Positions 17,039-25,777 of a stretch of 64,000 nucleotides of DNA are shown here, piece after piece (position 1 is the stretch's first letter; the number at the start of each line of letters is the position of its first letter). The position numbers were made by a program, and so were the translations under genes. Under the pieces are notes generated by a model, which saw only the letters and a list, made by a program, of their open reading frames with translations, was not told the DNA's origin and ran no database searches. Where the stretch lies: the NCBI GenBank assembly GCA_016793245.1, contig JAEUHW010000353.1, forward strand, positions 1-64,000, in the 5' to 3' direction. The stretch is from Planctomycetota bacterium (GTDB lineage Bacteria; Planctomycetota; UBA1135; JADKAF01).

Positions 17039-18364
17039 CTACGGCACGAGCTCGATCGGGTGCTTCACCGGAATCGCGAGCCCCGCCGCCGCGAGCCCGT
17101 TCTTGATCTGCATCAAGCAGCCCGGATTGCCGGTGACCACGACATCGGGCCGCACCTTCGCGATCGCGGCGATCTTGGGCGAGAGGATCGCGTCCGCGAG
17201 TGTCGGCTGCACGAGGTTGTAGATCCCGGCGGCGCCGCAGCATGACTCCTGGCCGTCGAAGGGGATGAGCTCGACGCCGGGGATCGCGCGCAGGAGCTGC
17301 TTCGGGGCGGCCGAGATCTTCTGCGCGTGGATCAGGTGGCAGGGCTCGTCGTAGGCGACGCGCAGCTTGGGGCCGGGAGCGATGGGGCGGAGACCGCGCT
17401 CGACCAGGAACTCGCTGACGTCGCGCACGAGCGAGGAGAAACGCCGGGCCTCCTCGCCTTCGAGCTGATGCGGATACTCCTTCATCGCCGCGCCGCAGCC
17501 GGCCGAGTTGTTGACGATCGCGTCGAGCGGCTCGCGGAGGAACGCGCGCAGGTTCGCACGCGCGAGCTCCTTCCCTTCGTCGGCGTGGCCGAAGTGGAAG
17601 TGCAGCGCGCCGCAGCAGCCTTGGCTCGGCGGCACGACGACGTCGAAGCCCTGGTCGTTCAGCACGCGGATCGTCGCGCGGTGGACCTCGGGCATCAGCG
17701 GATGCATGACGCAGCCGGTGAGGAAGCCCACCGTCGCTCTTCGCTCGCCGTGCGCGGGATAGCGCTCGAGCAAGGGAGCGCGCTCGCGCCGCGAGGGGAT
17801 CACCGGTAGCAGCGCTTCGCGCGCGGCGAGCTGCGGTGCCAGCCGACGGAGCAAGCCGCTCTTCCGCACGAGCGTCTGCACGCCGCTGCGTTGGTAGAGA
17901 CGCAGGGTGCCGAGCAGCGCGCCGAGCACGCGCCGCTTCGGCAGCACGTGGCGGAACGCAATGCGCTCCACGAAGCCGGCGAGGCCGCGCGGCGGGACGC
18001 GCTTCTTCTCCTCGTCGCGCGCGAACTCCATCAGCTCGCCGAAGCGCACGCCCGAGGGACACGCCGTCTCGCAGTTCCGGCAGACCAAGCACTCATCGAG
18101 CGCCTGCGTGTAGCTGGCATCGGGCTCGAGGCGGCCTTCGGCCACCGCGCGCATGAGGTAGATGCGGCCGCGCGGGGAGGCATTCTCGCGGCCCGTCACC
18201 TGATAGGTGGGGCACGACGAGAGGCAGAGGCCACAGTGGATGCAGTCGAGGGAGCGCGTCCAGTGCGCGAGCTGCTCGCGCGTCGCGACGTGAGCGCCTT
18301 CCGGCGGGCGGGGCGCTTCTCCGCACGCGGTCGCGGGGCGAGCGTTGGCCATCGATTCGCTCAT
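17039..18364 (-). CDS. glcF: Glycolate oxidase iron-sulfur subunit
   Basis: A 441-residue GlcF-type subunit that passes electrons from the flavoprotein subunits. Two 4Fe-4S motifs are at the N-terminus: CIHCGLCLSSCP and CLVCRNCETACP. Two CCG-type cysteine-rich domains follow (VPPSQGCCGALHFHFGH, then DEPCHLIHAQK and FDGQESCCGAAGIYN), and near the end GNPGCLMQI. The ATG at 18364 overlaps the glcE stop by four bases (ATGA), so translation is coupled. With glcD and glcE it forms the three-subunit 2-hydroxyacid oxidase; a lactate-utilising variant cannot be excluded. Confidence 0.9.
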   Translation of the reverse strand: MSESMANARPATACGEAPRPPEGAHVATREQLAHWTRSLDCIHCGLCLSSCPTYQVTGRENASPRGRIYLMRAVAEGRLEPDASYTQALDECLVCRNCETACPSGVRFGELMEFARDEEKKRVPPRGLAGFVERIAFRHVLPKRRVLGALLGTLRLYQRSGVQTLVRKSGLLRRLAPQLAAREALLPVIPSRRERAPLLERYPAHGERRATVGFLTGCVMHPLMPEVHRATIRVLNDQGFDVVVPPSQGCCGALHFHFGHADEGKELARANLRAFLREPLDAIVNNSAGCGAAMKEYPHQLEGEEARRFSSLVRDVSEFLVERGLRPIAPGPKLRVAYDEPCHLIHAQKISAAPKQLLRAIPGVELIPFDGQESCCGAAGIYNLVQPTLADAILSPKIAAIAKVRPDVVVTGNPGCLMQIKNGLAAAGLAIPVKHPIELVP

Positions 18365-19689
18365 GCTCGGGTCTCGCTGGGCGAGGATGCCTCTCGTTCC
18401 GGTTCGGCGCCGTCGAGCTCCGGCCAAGCCCCGGGGCTCAGCAGTCCGTGCGGGTCGAACGCCGCGCGCACACGGCGCATCGCCGCGAGGCCACCACACG
18501 GCGGCCGCAGCGCGAGGAAGTGCTTGGCGCGCAGCTCCTCGTGCAGCGCGCTCGGCGCGGATTCCAGGTGCACGCGCGCTGCGGTGGTGAGCGGAACGCT
18601 CGCCAACGCGTCGAGCAGCGCGGCGAAGCGTTCGCGCGAAGGTGCCGTGGCGAAGCAGGCGCGCAAGCGCGCGCCGGCTCCGTCGGCGTATCGGCGCGCG
18701 CTGGTCGTGCAGCCGCTGCGCTCGAGCGCGTGCGCCAGGATCTGTTCCACCTTCGGCGCTTGCGAGGGCCGGCCCGCGAGCGCGAGCACGAGCCCCGGCT
18801 CTCCGGCGTCTCGCGCGTCCGCGACGCCGAGCGCGCGTCGCGGCGCGCGATCGAACGCGTGCGCGCGGTGCGCGAGCTCGCCTTCCAAGCGCTGTGCGCG
18901 ACCGCCGAGCGCGCTCGCGGCGGAGAGGGCGCGCTCCGCATGCGCGGCGACCACGCGCTCCGTGCCGCGCCAGCTCGCGAGGACGAGCCAGCGCGCGTCG
19001 GCGAGCGGCGCAGGCAAGTCACCGAGCGCCCTTCGCGCGGCTTCGCCATCGAGGGCATCGAGCTGCGCCGGCTGCGGATCGCGCCAGCGGAGAACGAGCG
19101 CGTGCGCCTCCTCGAAGCTCGCGCACGCGGCCGCGACGATCGCGCGCGCCGGCGGGCGCGGATGCACGCGCAGCGCGACCTCCACCAGCACCGCGAGCGT
19201 CCCGCGCGAGCCGACGAAGAGCTTCTCCAAGTCGTAGCCCGTGACGTTCTTCACCACGCGACCGCCGGAGCGCGTGAGCGTGCCGTCGACCTGTGCGACG
19301 CGCGTGCCGAGCACTTGATCGCGCAGCGCGCGGCCGACGGCGCCGGCGCGAGTGGGGAAGTCAGCCGCGAGCAGGCCTCCGATCGTCGCGCGCTCGGGAT
19401 CCTCCGCATCGAGGGCGAGCTCGTGCTCGTTCTCCGCGAGCACGTGCTCGAGCTCGGCGAGCGTGCAGCCGGCCTCGACGGCGATCGTGAGATCGCCGGG
19501 GTCGTAGGCCAGGACCTTCGAGAGCCCCCGAAGCTCGAGCGTTGCCGCGCGCGCGTGCACCGCGGGCTGCGCGGCGCAGTGCGTGCCGCCGCCGCGCGCC
19601 ACGATCGGGAGCTGCTGCGCCGCCGCGTCGCGCAACAGGGCCGCGACTTCCTCGGCGCTCTGCGGCGCGAGTCGGTTCGCCGGGCTCAT
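18361..19689 (-). CDS. glcE: Glycolate oxidase FAD-binding subunit
   Basis: A 442-residue FAD-linked oxidase of the GlcE type. The FAD-binding half shows PIVARGGGTHCAAQP, then LTIAVEAGCTLAELE, GRALRDQVLGTRVAQVDGTL and SGGRVVKNVTGYDLEKLFVG. The C-terminal half is divergent, Ala/Arg-rich, and ends RAAFDPHGLLSPGAWPEL. The start at 19689 overlaps the glcD stop (ATGA) and its own stop overlaps the glcF start in the same way. Confidence 0.88.
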   Translation of the reverse strand: MSPANRLAPQSAEEVAALLRDAAAQQLPIVARGGGTHCAAQPAVHARAATLELRGLSKVLAYDPGDLTIAVEAGCTLAELEHVLAENEHELALDAEDPERATIGGLLAADFPTRAGAVGRALRDQVLGTRVAQVDGTLTRSGGRVVKNVTGYDLEKLFVGSRGTLAVLVEVALRVHPRPPARAIVAAACASFEEAHALVLRWRDPQPAQLDALDGEAARRALGDLPAPLADARWLVLASWRGTERVVAAHAERALSAASALGGRAQRLEGELAHRAHAFDRAPRRALGVADARDAGEPGLVLALAGRPSQAPKVEQILAHALERSGCTTSARRYADGAGARLRACFATAPSRERFAALLDALASVPLTTAARVHLESAPSALHEELRAKHFLALRPPCGGLAAMRRVRAAFDPHGLLSPGAWPELDGAEPEREASSPSETRA

Positions 19690-21119
19690 CGCGTCCCTCG
19701 CTCGCCGCTCGGCAGCGCGGAGCGGAGCTCCAAGCACGCATGCACCGGCAGCACCTTCTCGGGGTTCGCGAGCCGCAGCGGATCGAAGGCCTCGCGCACG
19801 CGGCAGAAGGTGGCGAGGTCCTCCGGCGAGTAGAGGAGATGCATGAACTCGCGCTTCTCGAGGCCGATGCCGTGCTCGCCGGAGAGCGAGCCGCCGACGG
19901 AGATGCAGAGCTCGAAGATCTCGCGTCCGGCTTCGTGCACGCGCTCGACCTCCTCGGCGCGCGTGCCGTCGTAGGCGATGTTCGGATGCAGATTGCCTTC
20001 GCCGGCGTGGAACACGTTCGCGAGCCGCAGGCGATACTTGTCGCAGATCTCGCCGATGCCGCGCACGACCTCGGGCAATCTCGTGCGCGGGACGACGGCG
20101 TCCTGCACGTAGAGGTCGGGGGCGACGCGGCCCATCGCGCCGAAGGCGCCCTTCCGGCCCTTCCAGAGCTTCATCCGCTGCTCCTCGTCGGCAGCGCGCT
20201 GGAGCAGGATCGCATGGTTCGCGCGCGCGATCGCCTCGACGCGCTCGGCGTCCTCCGCGGTCTCGATCGCCGGGCCGTCGAGCTCGACCAGGAGCACCGC
20301 GCCGGCGTTCCGCGGATAGCCCGCGCGGAAGACGCTCGACTCGACCGCATCGATCGTGCGCTGGTCCAGGATCTCGATCGCCGAGGCCTGCACGCCGCGC
20401 GCGATGAGATCGGAGACCGCGCGACAGGCGGCGTCCAGCGTCTCGAACGCTGCGAGCAAGGTCACCACCGACTCGGGCTGCGGGCAGAGGCGCACGGTGA
20501 TCTCCGTCGCGATGCCGAGCGTGCCCTCGCTGCCGATGAAGAGCCCGCGCAGGTCGTAGCCCGCGCTCCCGGCGAAGGGATCGCCGAGCGTCTCGCGGGT
20601 GCCGTCAGGCAGCACGACCTCGAGCGCCAGCATGTGCCGCGTCGTGTTGCCGTACTTCAAGCAGTGCGGGCCGCCCGAGTTCTCCGCGGCGTTCCCGCCG
20701 AGCGTGCACGCGGTCTGGCTCGAGGGATCGGGTGCGTAGAAGAGCCCGTAGGGCTTCACCGCCTTCGAGAGCTCGGCATTCACGACGCCGACCTCGACGC
20801 GCGCGATGCGATCGACGGGGTCGATCTCGAGGATCTGCTTCATCCGCGAGAGCTCGATCAACACGGCGTCGCGCTGCGCGATGGCGCCGCCCGAGAGGCC
20901 GGTGCCCGCGCCGCGCGCGACGAAGGGAGTGCGCTCGCGATGCAGGAGATGCAGGATCGCCTGCACGTCCTCGGTGGAATGGGGGAGCACCGCGCAGCGC
21001 GGCGCGCTCTTGAACTGCGTCAGGCCATCGCACTCGTAGACGAGGAGCTCTCCGCGCGTGGCGAGCACGCGCTGCGGACCGAGCAGCTCCTGCAAAGCGC
21101 GGACGAGCGGATCGCTCAC
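19686..21119 (-). CDS. glcD: Glycolate oxidase FAD-linked subunit
   Basis: The catalytic flavoprotein subunit, 477 residues, oxidising glycolate (or a related 2-hydroxyacid) to the oxoacid. Visible signatures are the PP-loop PFVARGAGTGLSGGAI, the FAD segment ACTLGGNAAENSGGPHCLKY, AGYDLRGLFIGSEGTLGIA and the C-terminal NVFHAGEGNLHPNI and SGEHGIGLEKREFM, which carry the expected metal/substrate histidines. The GTG at 21119 overlaps the stop of the nudix gene (GTGA); the frame is open far upstream, but that part is on top of other genes. First of the three glc subunits here. Confidence 0.92.
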   Translation of the reverse strand: MSDPLVRALQELLGPQRVLATRGELLVYECDGLTQFKSAPRCAVLPHSTEDVQAILHLLHRERTPFVARGAGTGLSGGAIAQRDAVLIELSRMKQILEIDPVDRIARVEVGVVNAELSKAVKPYGLFYAPDPSSQTACTLGGNAAENSGGPHCLKYGNTTRHMLALEVVLPDGTRETLGDPFAGSAGYDLRGLFIGSEGTLGIATEITVRLCPQPESVVTLLAAFETLDAACRAVSDLIARGVQASAIEILDQRTIDAVESSVFRAGYPRNAGAVLLVELDGPAIETAEDAERVEAIARANHAILLQRAADEEQRMKLWKGRKGAFGAMGRVAPDLYVQDAVVPRTRLPEVVRGIGEICDKYRLRLANVFHAGEGNLHPNIAYDGTRAEEVERVHEAGREIFELCISVGGSLSGEHGIGLEKREFMHLLYSPEDLATFCRVREAFDPLRLANPEKVLPVHACLELRSALPSGERGTR

Positions 21120-21595
21120 GATCCTTGCTCCCACACGTCGAAGTCGTGGCGCAGGCGGCGGCCGGACTCGAGGAAGCGGCGGAAGCCGCCGTGGTAGGGG
21201 GCGGTGAAGCGCGCGCGCGCTTCTTCGAGTGGGAACCAGCGCGCGTCGAGCACCTCGGCCCCCGCGCGGGCGACGCTGGTCTCCGGCGCCTCGCAGACGA
21301 AGAAGAAGGAGCGCCAGACTCCGAGGCGCCGTCCCCGCGCGCGGCGTTCGCCCTCCGAGACGAAGAGCAGCTCGCCCACCGCGACGTCGAGCGAGACCTC
21401 CTCCTGCATCTCGCGGACCAGCGCCTCGACCAGCGTCTCGCCGAGCTCGACGCCGCCGCCGGGGAGGTCCCAGGTCTGCGTGTCGCGCCCGTCGATGCGC
21501 CGCTCGTTCGCGACGAGGAGCAATTCGCCCCGGCGTTCGAGCACGCCGAAGACGCCGAGGAAAGCGGTGGTGGTGAGCGGTGCTTCGGCGGTCAT
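21116..21595 (-). CDS. Nudix hydrolase
   Basis: A 159-residue Nudix hydrolase cleaving nucleoside diphosphate-X substrates. The Nudix box is GGVELGETLVEALVREMQEE; the position after it is Val where Gly is usual. The preceding strand has TWDLPGG. Its stop codon overlaps the glcD start, so it leads the nudix-glcD-glcE-glcF transcript. Whether it is functionally linked to glycolate metabolism (for example by acting on a phosphorylated or nucleotide metabolite) is unknown. Confidence 0.85.
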   Translation of the reverse strand: MTAEAPLTTTAFLGVFGVLERRGELLLVANERRIDGRDTQTWDLPGGGVELGETLVEALVREMQEEVSLDVAVGELLFVSEGERRARGRRLGVWRSFFFVCEAPETSVARAGAEVLDARWFPLEEARARFTAPYHGGFRRFLESGRRLRHDFDVWEQGS

Positions 21596-21657
21596 CGCGG
21601 GGCGGGTACGGGGCGCGGCGTGGCGAGGGGCGAGTGGCGCAGGTTAAGTTCTGCGCC

Positions 21658-22251
21658 GTGGTGACGTCCGTCGAAGACTCCTCGGGAACGGCGCGCGAGG
21701 CGCCTAGGGTAGCGGCCGGCGGCGCGCCGAGCACGGCCCTGTCGTCCGAGCCCGAGCGCGCGCGCGGTCGCATCGTGCTCGGAGAAGGCGGGCTCTGGAG
21801 CTTCCTCGGCCCCTTGGCGTGGATCGTGGCCGGTCTCCTGCTCGGCGATCTCTTCCCTCGCGGGCTCTCGTGGGGCGAGGGGCAGGATTGGTTGCCGCTG
21901 CTGCGCGCGACCTTCTTCCTGGTCGGCGCGAGCACGCTGCTGGTCGAGGCCGCGCACTTCGAGCGCTGGATCTTCGACCTCGACGCCCGTACGTTGACGT
22001 GGCGCCACGGCCTCATCGATCTCCGGCCGCGGACGGTCGCGTTCCAATCGTTGGACCGCGTGCGGATCGTCCTCGAGGAGCGCGGCCCCGAGGACTATCT
22101 CGTCGCCGTGCATGTGCGGCCCGAGGAAGAGTCGGTGGCGGAGGCGCTCTCGTGCGGGCGCGGCTTGCCCGAGGAAGCGCGAGAGCGCGCCGAGCGCATG
22201 CGGCGCTTGCTCGACGAAGTGCGGCGCCGCGCCGCGAGCGCCGCGCGCTGA
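21658..22251 (+). CDS. Membrane protein of unknown function
   Basis: About 197 residues with two predicted membrane helices (LWSFLGPLAWIVAGLLLGDL and LPLLRATFFLVGASTLLVEA), followed by a cytoplasmic-looking domain beginning FERWIFDLDARTLTWRHGL that resembles small PH-like or YcxB-like membrane-anchored domains. The start is a GTG-GTG pair at 21658/21661; the frame is open upstream but that sequence overlaps the divergent nudix gene. Its TGA is the first triplet of repeat copy B. Confidence 0.6.
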   Translation: MVTSVEDSSGTAREAPRVAAGGAPSTALSSEPERARGRIVLGEGGLWSFLGPLAWIVAGLLLGDLFPRGLSWGEGQDWLPLLRATFFLVGASTLLVEAAHFERWIFDLDARTLTWRHGLIDLRPRTVAFQSLDRVRIVLEERGPEDYLVAVHVRPEEESVAEALSCGRGLPEEARERAERMRRLLDEVRRRAASAAR

Positions 22252-22352
22252 GAGGCTGAGCAGAAATCGATGACACAGCCTCCTGTGATTCTTGGCGCAG
22301 CGCCTGACGGCGCTGCAGCCCGTTCGAGAGCACTTCTTGCTCACTCTCTGAG
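22249..22352 (+). repeat. Modular stop-codon hairpin repeat, copy B
   Basis: Begins in the stop codon (TGAGAGGCTGAGCAG) and ends at CTCTCTGAG. It is the shortest intact copy: one leading hairpin, one TGAC-loop hairpin (GCAGCGCC-TGAC-GGCGCTGC) and one weaker closing hairpin (GAGAGCACTTCTTGCTCAC). Confidence 0.85.
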
Positions 22353-22383
22353 GCGCGTGCGCAGGATCCAGGCAGGAGTGATC

Positions 22384-25212
22384 GTGGTCGGATCGGGTTG
22401 GAAGCAGAGGAACGGCGCGCGACGCGGCGCGTCGACGGCACTCCTTGCGTTGGGACTCCTGGCCCTTCCGCTGCTGGTCGGATGCGAAGGCTCCGGCAGC
22501 GATGTCGGACCGCGCTTCGAGGACGCCGATCGGCGGATCCTCGTCGGCACGGTGCTCGATCGCCGCGGCGAGCCCTTGCGCTCCGTGCGCGTGCAGATCG
22601 GCACGGCGGTCGGCGCGACCGATGGGAGCGGGCGCTTTCGCGTGGTCGGACCGCCGCGCGGCAAGGCCGTGCTCTCGGTCGATGGAGCGCTCGCGACCGC
22701 TCCCGACGGTCGCTTCGGCTTCGGCGCGCTCGCGCAGGAGCTCGACTTCTCCGGCGCGCGCGACGAGATCGATCGGCCCTTCGTGCTGCCCGCGTTCGTC
22801 GAGAGCGCGACCGCCGAGCTGCCGCTCGCGACGCCGCTCGCTCCCGGCACCGAGCTCGTCGACCCGCGCACGGGGGCCCGGCTCCTCCTCGGCGGAGCGA
22901 CGCTGCGCTGGAGTGGCAGCGGTGCGGCGCCCGCGCAGGTCGAGCTCGGCTTCGCGACGCTCGATCCCGACGATGCGCTCGCGCCGCCGAGCGGGGACCA
23001 ATTGCTGCAGAACGGCGCCGCGGCCTGGATCGGTCCGCCCGGAGTCGCTCTGGAAGATGCCGTGCTGCTGCTCCCGGATCCGCTGCGCTTCGATGCCGCG
23101 GCCGAACCGCTGCGCGCTCTCGGCCTCCGCTCCGTGGACGGGCGCTTCGAGGAGCTCGGACCCGCGACCATCGACGCCGGCTCGGTGCGCTTCGAGCCGC
23201 CGCAATGCGAGACGGGGCTGCTCTACGCGGTGCGCGCGCTGGCACCCGCGCAGACCACCGCGATCGAAGGACGGGTGCTCGATCCGGACGGCTCGACGAT
23301 CGGCGAGGCGACGCTCAGCGTCGGCGCGCGCGACGCCAAGGCGAAGGGCAACGGAACCTTCTCCGCGACCGCGATCCCCGCGGTCGACGGAACCGGAGCA
23401 CCGCTCCAGCTCGAGCTGCGCCTCGAAGCCCCTCAAGGTTGGAGCAGCGCTGGAGAGCGCGTCTCGTTCCTGGCGCAGCCGGGAGACACCCTCGATCTCG
23501 GAGACTTGGAGCTCGACACCGCGCGCGTCGCCGACTTCCGCGGTCTCGTCGTACGTCGCGGCCTGGAGGACGTCGGGCGGCGCGTCACGATCGGCAATCT
23601 GCGCTCGGGCAAACGCTCGGCGTGGAGCGATGACCAGGGCAAGGTGTCGATCTTCGACCTGCCGACGGGGGCGCGCACGGGCTTCGACGCGCACTTGCGC
23701 GAGCGCGTGAACGAGAACAAGACCTTCGCCGACGCGCGCTACTTCAACGTGAGCTCGAGCTCGGCCTATCGCGAGTCGCGCCTCTTCCTCGACGAGCAGA
23801 GCTTGCAGCGCACGCGGCTCCAAGGCGCCGCGCTCTTCCAGGTCTACGTGCGCGGCACCGTCGCGCCGATCGAGCGCGCGTTCTGCATGATCGGTCTCGA
23901 TGGCAACAAGAAGGGCCGCCGCCGCAGCTCGAGCGAAGGCGGCACGGCCAGCTTCAGCAACGCGGGCAACGGATTCGGCATCTACACCGCGGGGCTGCAG
24001 ACCGACGCGCGCTCGCAGGACGGCGTGCACGATCGGCAGCTCGTGATCTCGTATCACAGCTACTACGGCATCGATTCGCGTCGCGCGCAGATGCAGATCG
24101 CCACCGCCATCGACCCCGGCGTGCGACCGCGCGGAGCGCCGTACGGCGTGGTGCGGGCCGATGTGCTCGACCTCACCGATCCGCTCGCGACGCCGCCTTC
24201 GAATCTGGCCTACGACGTGCGCGGGCGCGCGCAGCGCCGCGCGACGCGCGGTGAGATCGCCGCCGAGCTCTTCCAGCTCGAGGTCGACGAGCCGATCGCC
24301 GACAACGATCGCCCCGGGCTCGTGGACCGCGCGAGCTTCGCGGATCCCGAGCTCGTGCTCTCGCTGCCGATCGAGCCGGCGTACGCGTTCGCGGTCGAGC
24401 GCGACGGCGATGCCGCGGGACGCGGGCCGATCACCAAGGTCGGCCTCATCGGGACCCTCGAGGTCGAGGGCGGCGCCGCGGTCTCGCGCGCGATCGCGAT
24501 GCAAGCCGGAGTGCCCGCCGCGCGCACGCTCGTCCTGAACGATTGCGATCCCGTGGTCGTGCCCGCGGGACCGCGCGTGCAGTTCGGTTGGGAGATTGGC
24601 GACGACGATGCCGTGCTCGTCGGCCCGGTCGACGACGCGCTCTGGGATCCGCTCGCGCGGCGCCTCGATCTCGCGCCGCCGCTCGCTCCCGCGCCCTTCG
24701 CGGGCGAAGCCTTCGTGCATGTGCGCTTCGACGGCGCCGACGCGGGGGGCGCGATCGAGCAGCAAGCGGTCGTGCCCGCGGGCGTCGGCACGCTGGGCTT
24801 CGATCTCGTGATCGTGCCGCGCCTCGTCTCGCCGGCACCGGGAGGCGTGCTCGATCCCGCGGTGGGATTGAGCTTCACCGCCGATCCGCGATCCAACGCG
24901 ACGCGCGTCATCCTGCGCCGCGAGCTCACCGTGAAGGTCGACGGCGAGCTCTTCCTCGCGCGCTACGAGTGGGTCATCGACGTCGCGCCCGGCGTGCAGG
25001 AGATCGTCTTCCCGACGCTCCCCCAGGTGAACGTCGGCGGCCGGCCCGTCTCGCAGTTCTTCTCGCCGGGGACCTACGAGGTCGAGATCCTGAGCTGGCG
25101 CGCGGAGAACCTCGACTTCCACGACTGGGCCGCGCATCGCGCGATCCTGGAGGAGAGCGAAGGCGTGCCGCTCGCGGTCTCGCGATATCGCACCCGCGTG
25201 ACCGTGCGCTGA
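22384..25212 (+). CDS. Large lipoprotein with carboxypeptidase-regulatory-like domains
   Basis: A 942-residue lipoprotein. The signal TALLALGLLALPLLVGC ends in a lipobox (LVGC). Two CarboxypepD_reg/CNA-B-like beta-sandwich segments are recognisable: RILVGTVLDRRGEPLRSVRV near residue 55 and AIEGRVLDPDGSTIGEATLS near residue 300. The rest is beta-rich with no motif I recognise. GTG 22384 is chosen because GGAG lies 5 nt upstream; an ATG at 22270 is in frame but falls inside the repeat element and would hide the signal peptide. Function unknown; such proteins often sit in envelope or adhesion complexes. Confidence 0.72.
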   Translation: MVGSGWKQRNGARRGASTALLALGLLALPLLVGCEGSGSDVGPRFEDADRRILVGTVLDRRGEPLRSVRVQIGTAVGATDGSGRFRVVGPPRGKAVLSVDGALATAPDGRFGFGALAQELDFSGARDEIDRPFVLPAFVESATAELPLATPLAPGTELVDPRTGARLLLGGATLRWSGSGAAPAQVELGFATLDPDDALAPPSGDQLLQNGAAAWIGPPGVALEDAVLLLPDPLRFDAAAEPLRALGLRSVDGRFEELGPATIDAGSVRFEPPQCETGLLYAVRALAPAQTTAIEGRVLDPDGSTIGEATLSVGARDAKAKGNGTFSATAIPAVDGTGAPLQLELRLEAPQGWSSAGERVSFLAQPGDTLDLGDLELDTARVADFRGLVVRRGLEDVGRRVTIGNLRSGKRSAWSDDQGKVSIFDLPTGARTGFDAHLRERVNENKTFADARYFNVSSSSAYRESRLFLDEQSLQRTRLQGAALFQVYVRGTVAPIERAFCMIGLDGNKKGRRRSSSEGGTASFSNAGNGFGIYTAGLQTDARSQDGVHDRQLVISYHSYYGIDSRRAQMQIATAIDPGVRPRGAPYGVVRADVLDLTDPLATPPSNLAYDVRGRAQRRATRGEIAAELFQLEVDEPIADNDRPGLVDRASFADPELVLSLPIEPAYAFAVERDGDAAGRGPITKVGLIGTLEVEGGAAVSRAIAMQAGVPAARTLVLNDCDPVVVPAGPRVQFGWEIGDDDAVLVGPVDDALWDPLARRLDLAPPLAPAPFAGEAFVHVRFDGADAGGAIEQQAVVPAGVGTLGFDLVIVPRLVSPAPGGVLDPAVGLSFTADPRSNATRVILRRELTVKVDGELFLARYEWVIDVAPGVQEIVFPTLPQVNVGGRPVSQFFSPGTYEVEILSWRAENLDFHDWAAHRAILEESEGVPLAVSRYRTRVTVR

Positions 25213-25265
25213 GTTCCGATCCCATCATTTGAAGAGCGGATCTTGCCTGCGACGAAGTCGCTCAT
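25213..25265 (-). pseudogene. Probable hepT toxin stub
   Basis: Eight bases past the mntA stop an ATG at 25265 opens MSDFVAGKIRS, which resembles the N-terminus of HepT-type toxins (M-x-D-x-x-x-x-K-I). The similarity ends after about a dozen residues and the frame then runs antisense into the lipoprotein gene (to 25074). HepT is normally 110-140 residues and follows mntA directly, so this looks like a toxin gene lost by deletion. The match is short and could be chance. Confidence 0.35.
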
Positions 25266-25273
25266 CGTCGATC

Positions 25274-25654
25274 TCAGGCAGTGCTCGCCAAGGCGAGCTC
25301 GTCGCGGAACGCGACGTACATCGCGATCGAGTCGAGCTCGAAGGCCGCGCAGGCTCGTGAGTCGATCGGCGCGAGGAGTCGGCCGTCGACCAGCACCTCC
25401 TTCTGCAGCACGATCGGCAAGCGGCGCAAGTCGACGAGGTCGACGTCGCGGCGCGCCAGCACACCGAGCTGGAGTCCGAGGTCGAAGATCCGCACCGCAT
25501 CGAACGGGGTCGGTCCGAGCACGGCGATGTCCAGGTCGCTGTCCGCGTGCGAGGTGCCCTTGGCTTCCGAGCCGAACAGCCAGATGCCCTGCAGGCCCGG
25601 CAATGCGTGGCGCAGATGTTCGACGAGGGCATCGAGAGGCGGCGCGGAGTTCAC
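25274..25654 (-). CDS. mntA: MntA-type nucleotidyltransferase, antitoxin of a HepT/MntA system
   Basis: A 126-residue minimal nucleotidyltransferase. The diagnostic motif is WLFGSEAKGTSHADSDLDIA, a GSx(10)DxD site. Proteins of this family AMPylate and so silence the HepT RNase toxin in type VII toxin-antitoxin systems (family knowledge). Starts at GTG 25654. No intact toxin gene lies on either side: only about 60 bp remain before the lipoprotein gene downstream and 120 bp upstream. It is therefore an orphan antitoxin, probably with a remnant hepT at 25265. A stand-alone nucleotidyltransferase is the alternative. Confidence 0.78.
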   Translation of the reverse strand: MNSAPPLDALVEHLRHALPGLQGIWLFGSEAKGTSHADSDLDIAVLGPTPFDAVRIFDLGLQLGVLARRDVDLVDLRRLPIVLQKEVLVDGRLLAPIDSRACAAFELDSIAMYVAFRDELALASTA

Positions 25655-25777
25655 GTCCGGAATCCTACGGGGCTGTCGCAGGGCGTGCCAAGGCGCAGCA
25701 CGCGACGCGCACCGTCGACGCGCTCCAGCGACCGCGACGAGAACCCCTTCGACGCGTGATCCGCGGAGCAGACAAGC

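Noticed and set aside
19686-22016. A 776-residue glcD fusion reaching to 22016
   Set aside because: The upstream part is antisense or out-of-frame to the nudix and membrane-protein genes; GlcD homology begins at GTG 21119.
22270-22383. ATG 22270 as start of the large lipoprotein
   Set aside because: It lies inside repeat copy B, adds 38 residues before the signal peptide, and a GTG at 22384 has a proper ribosome site.
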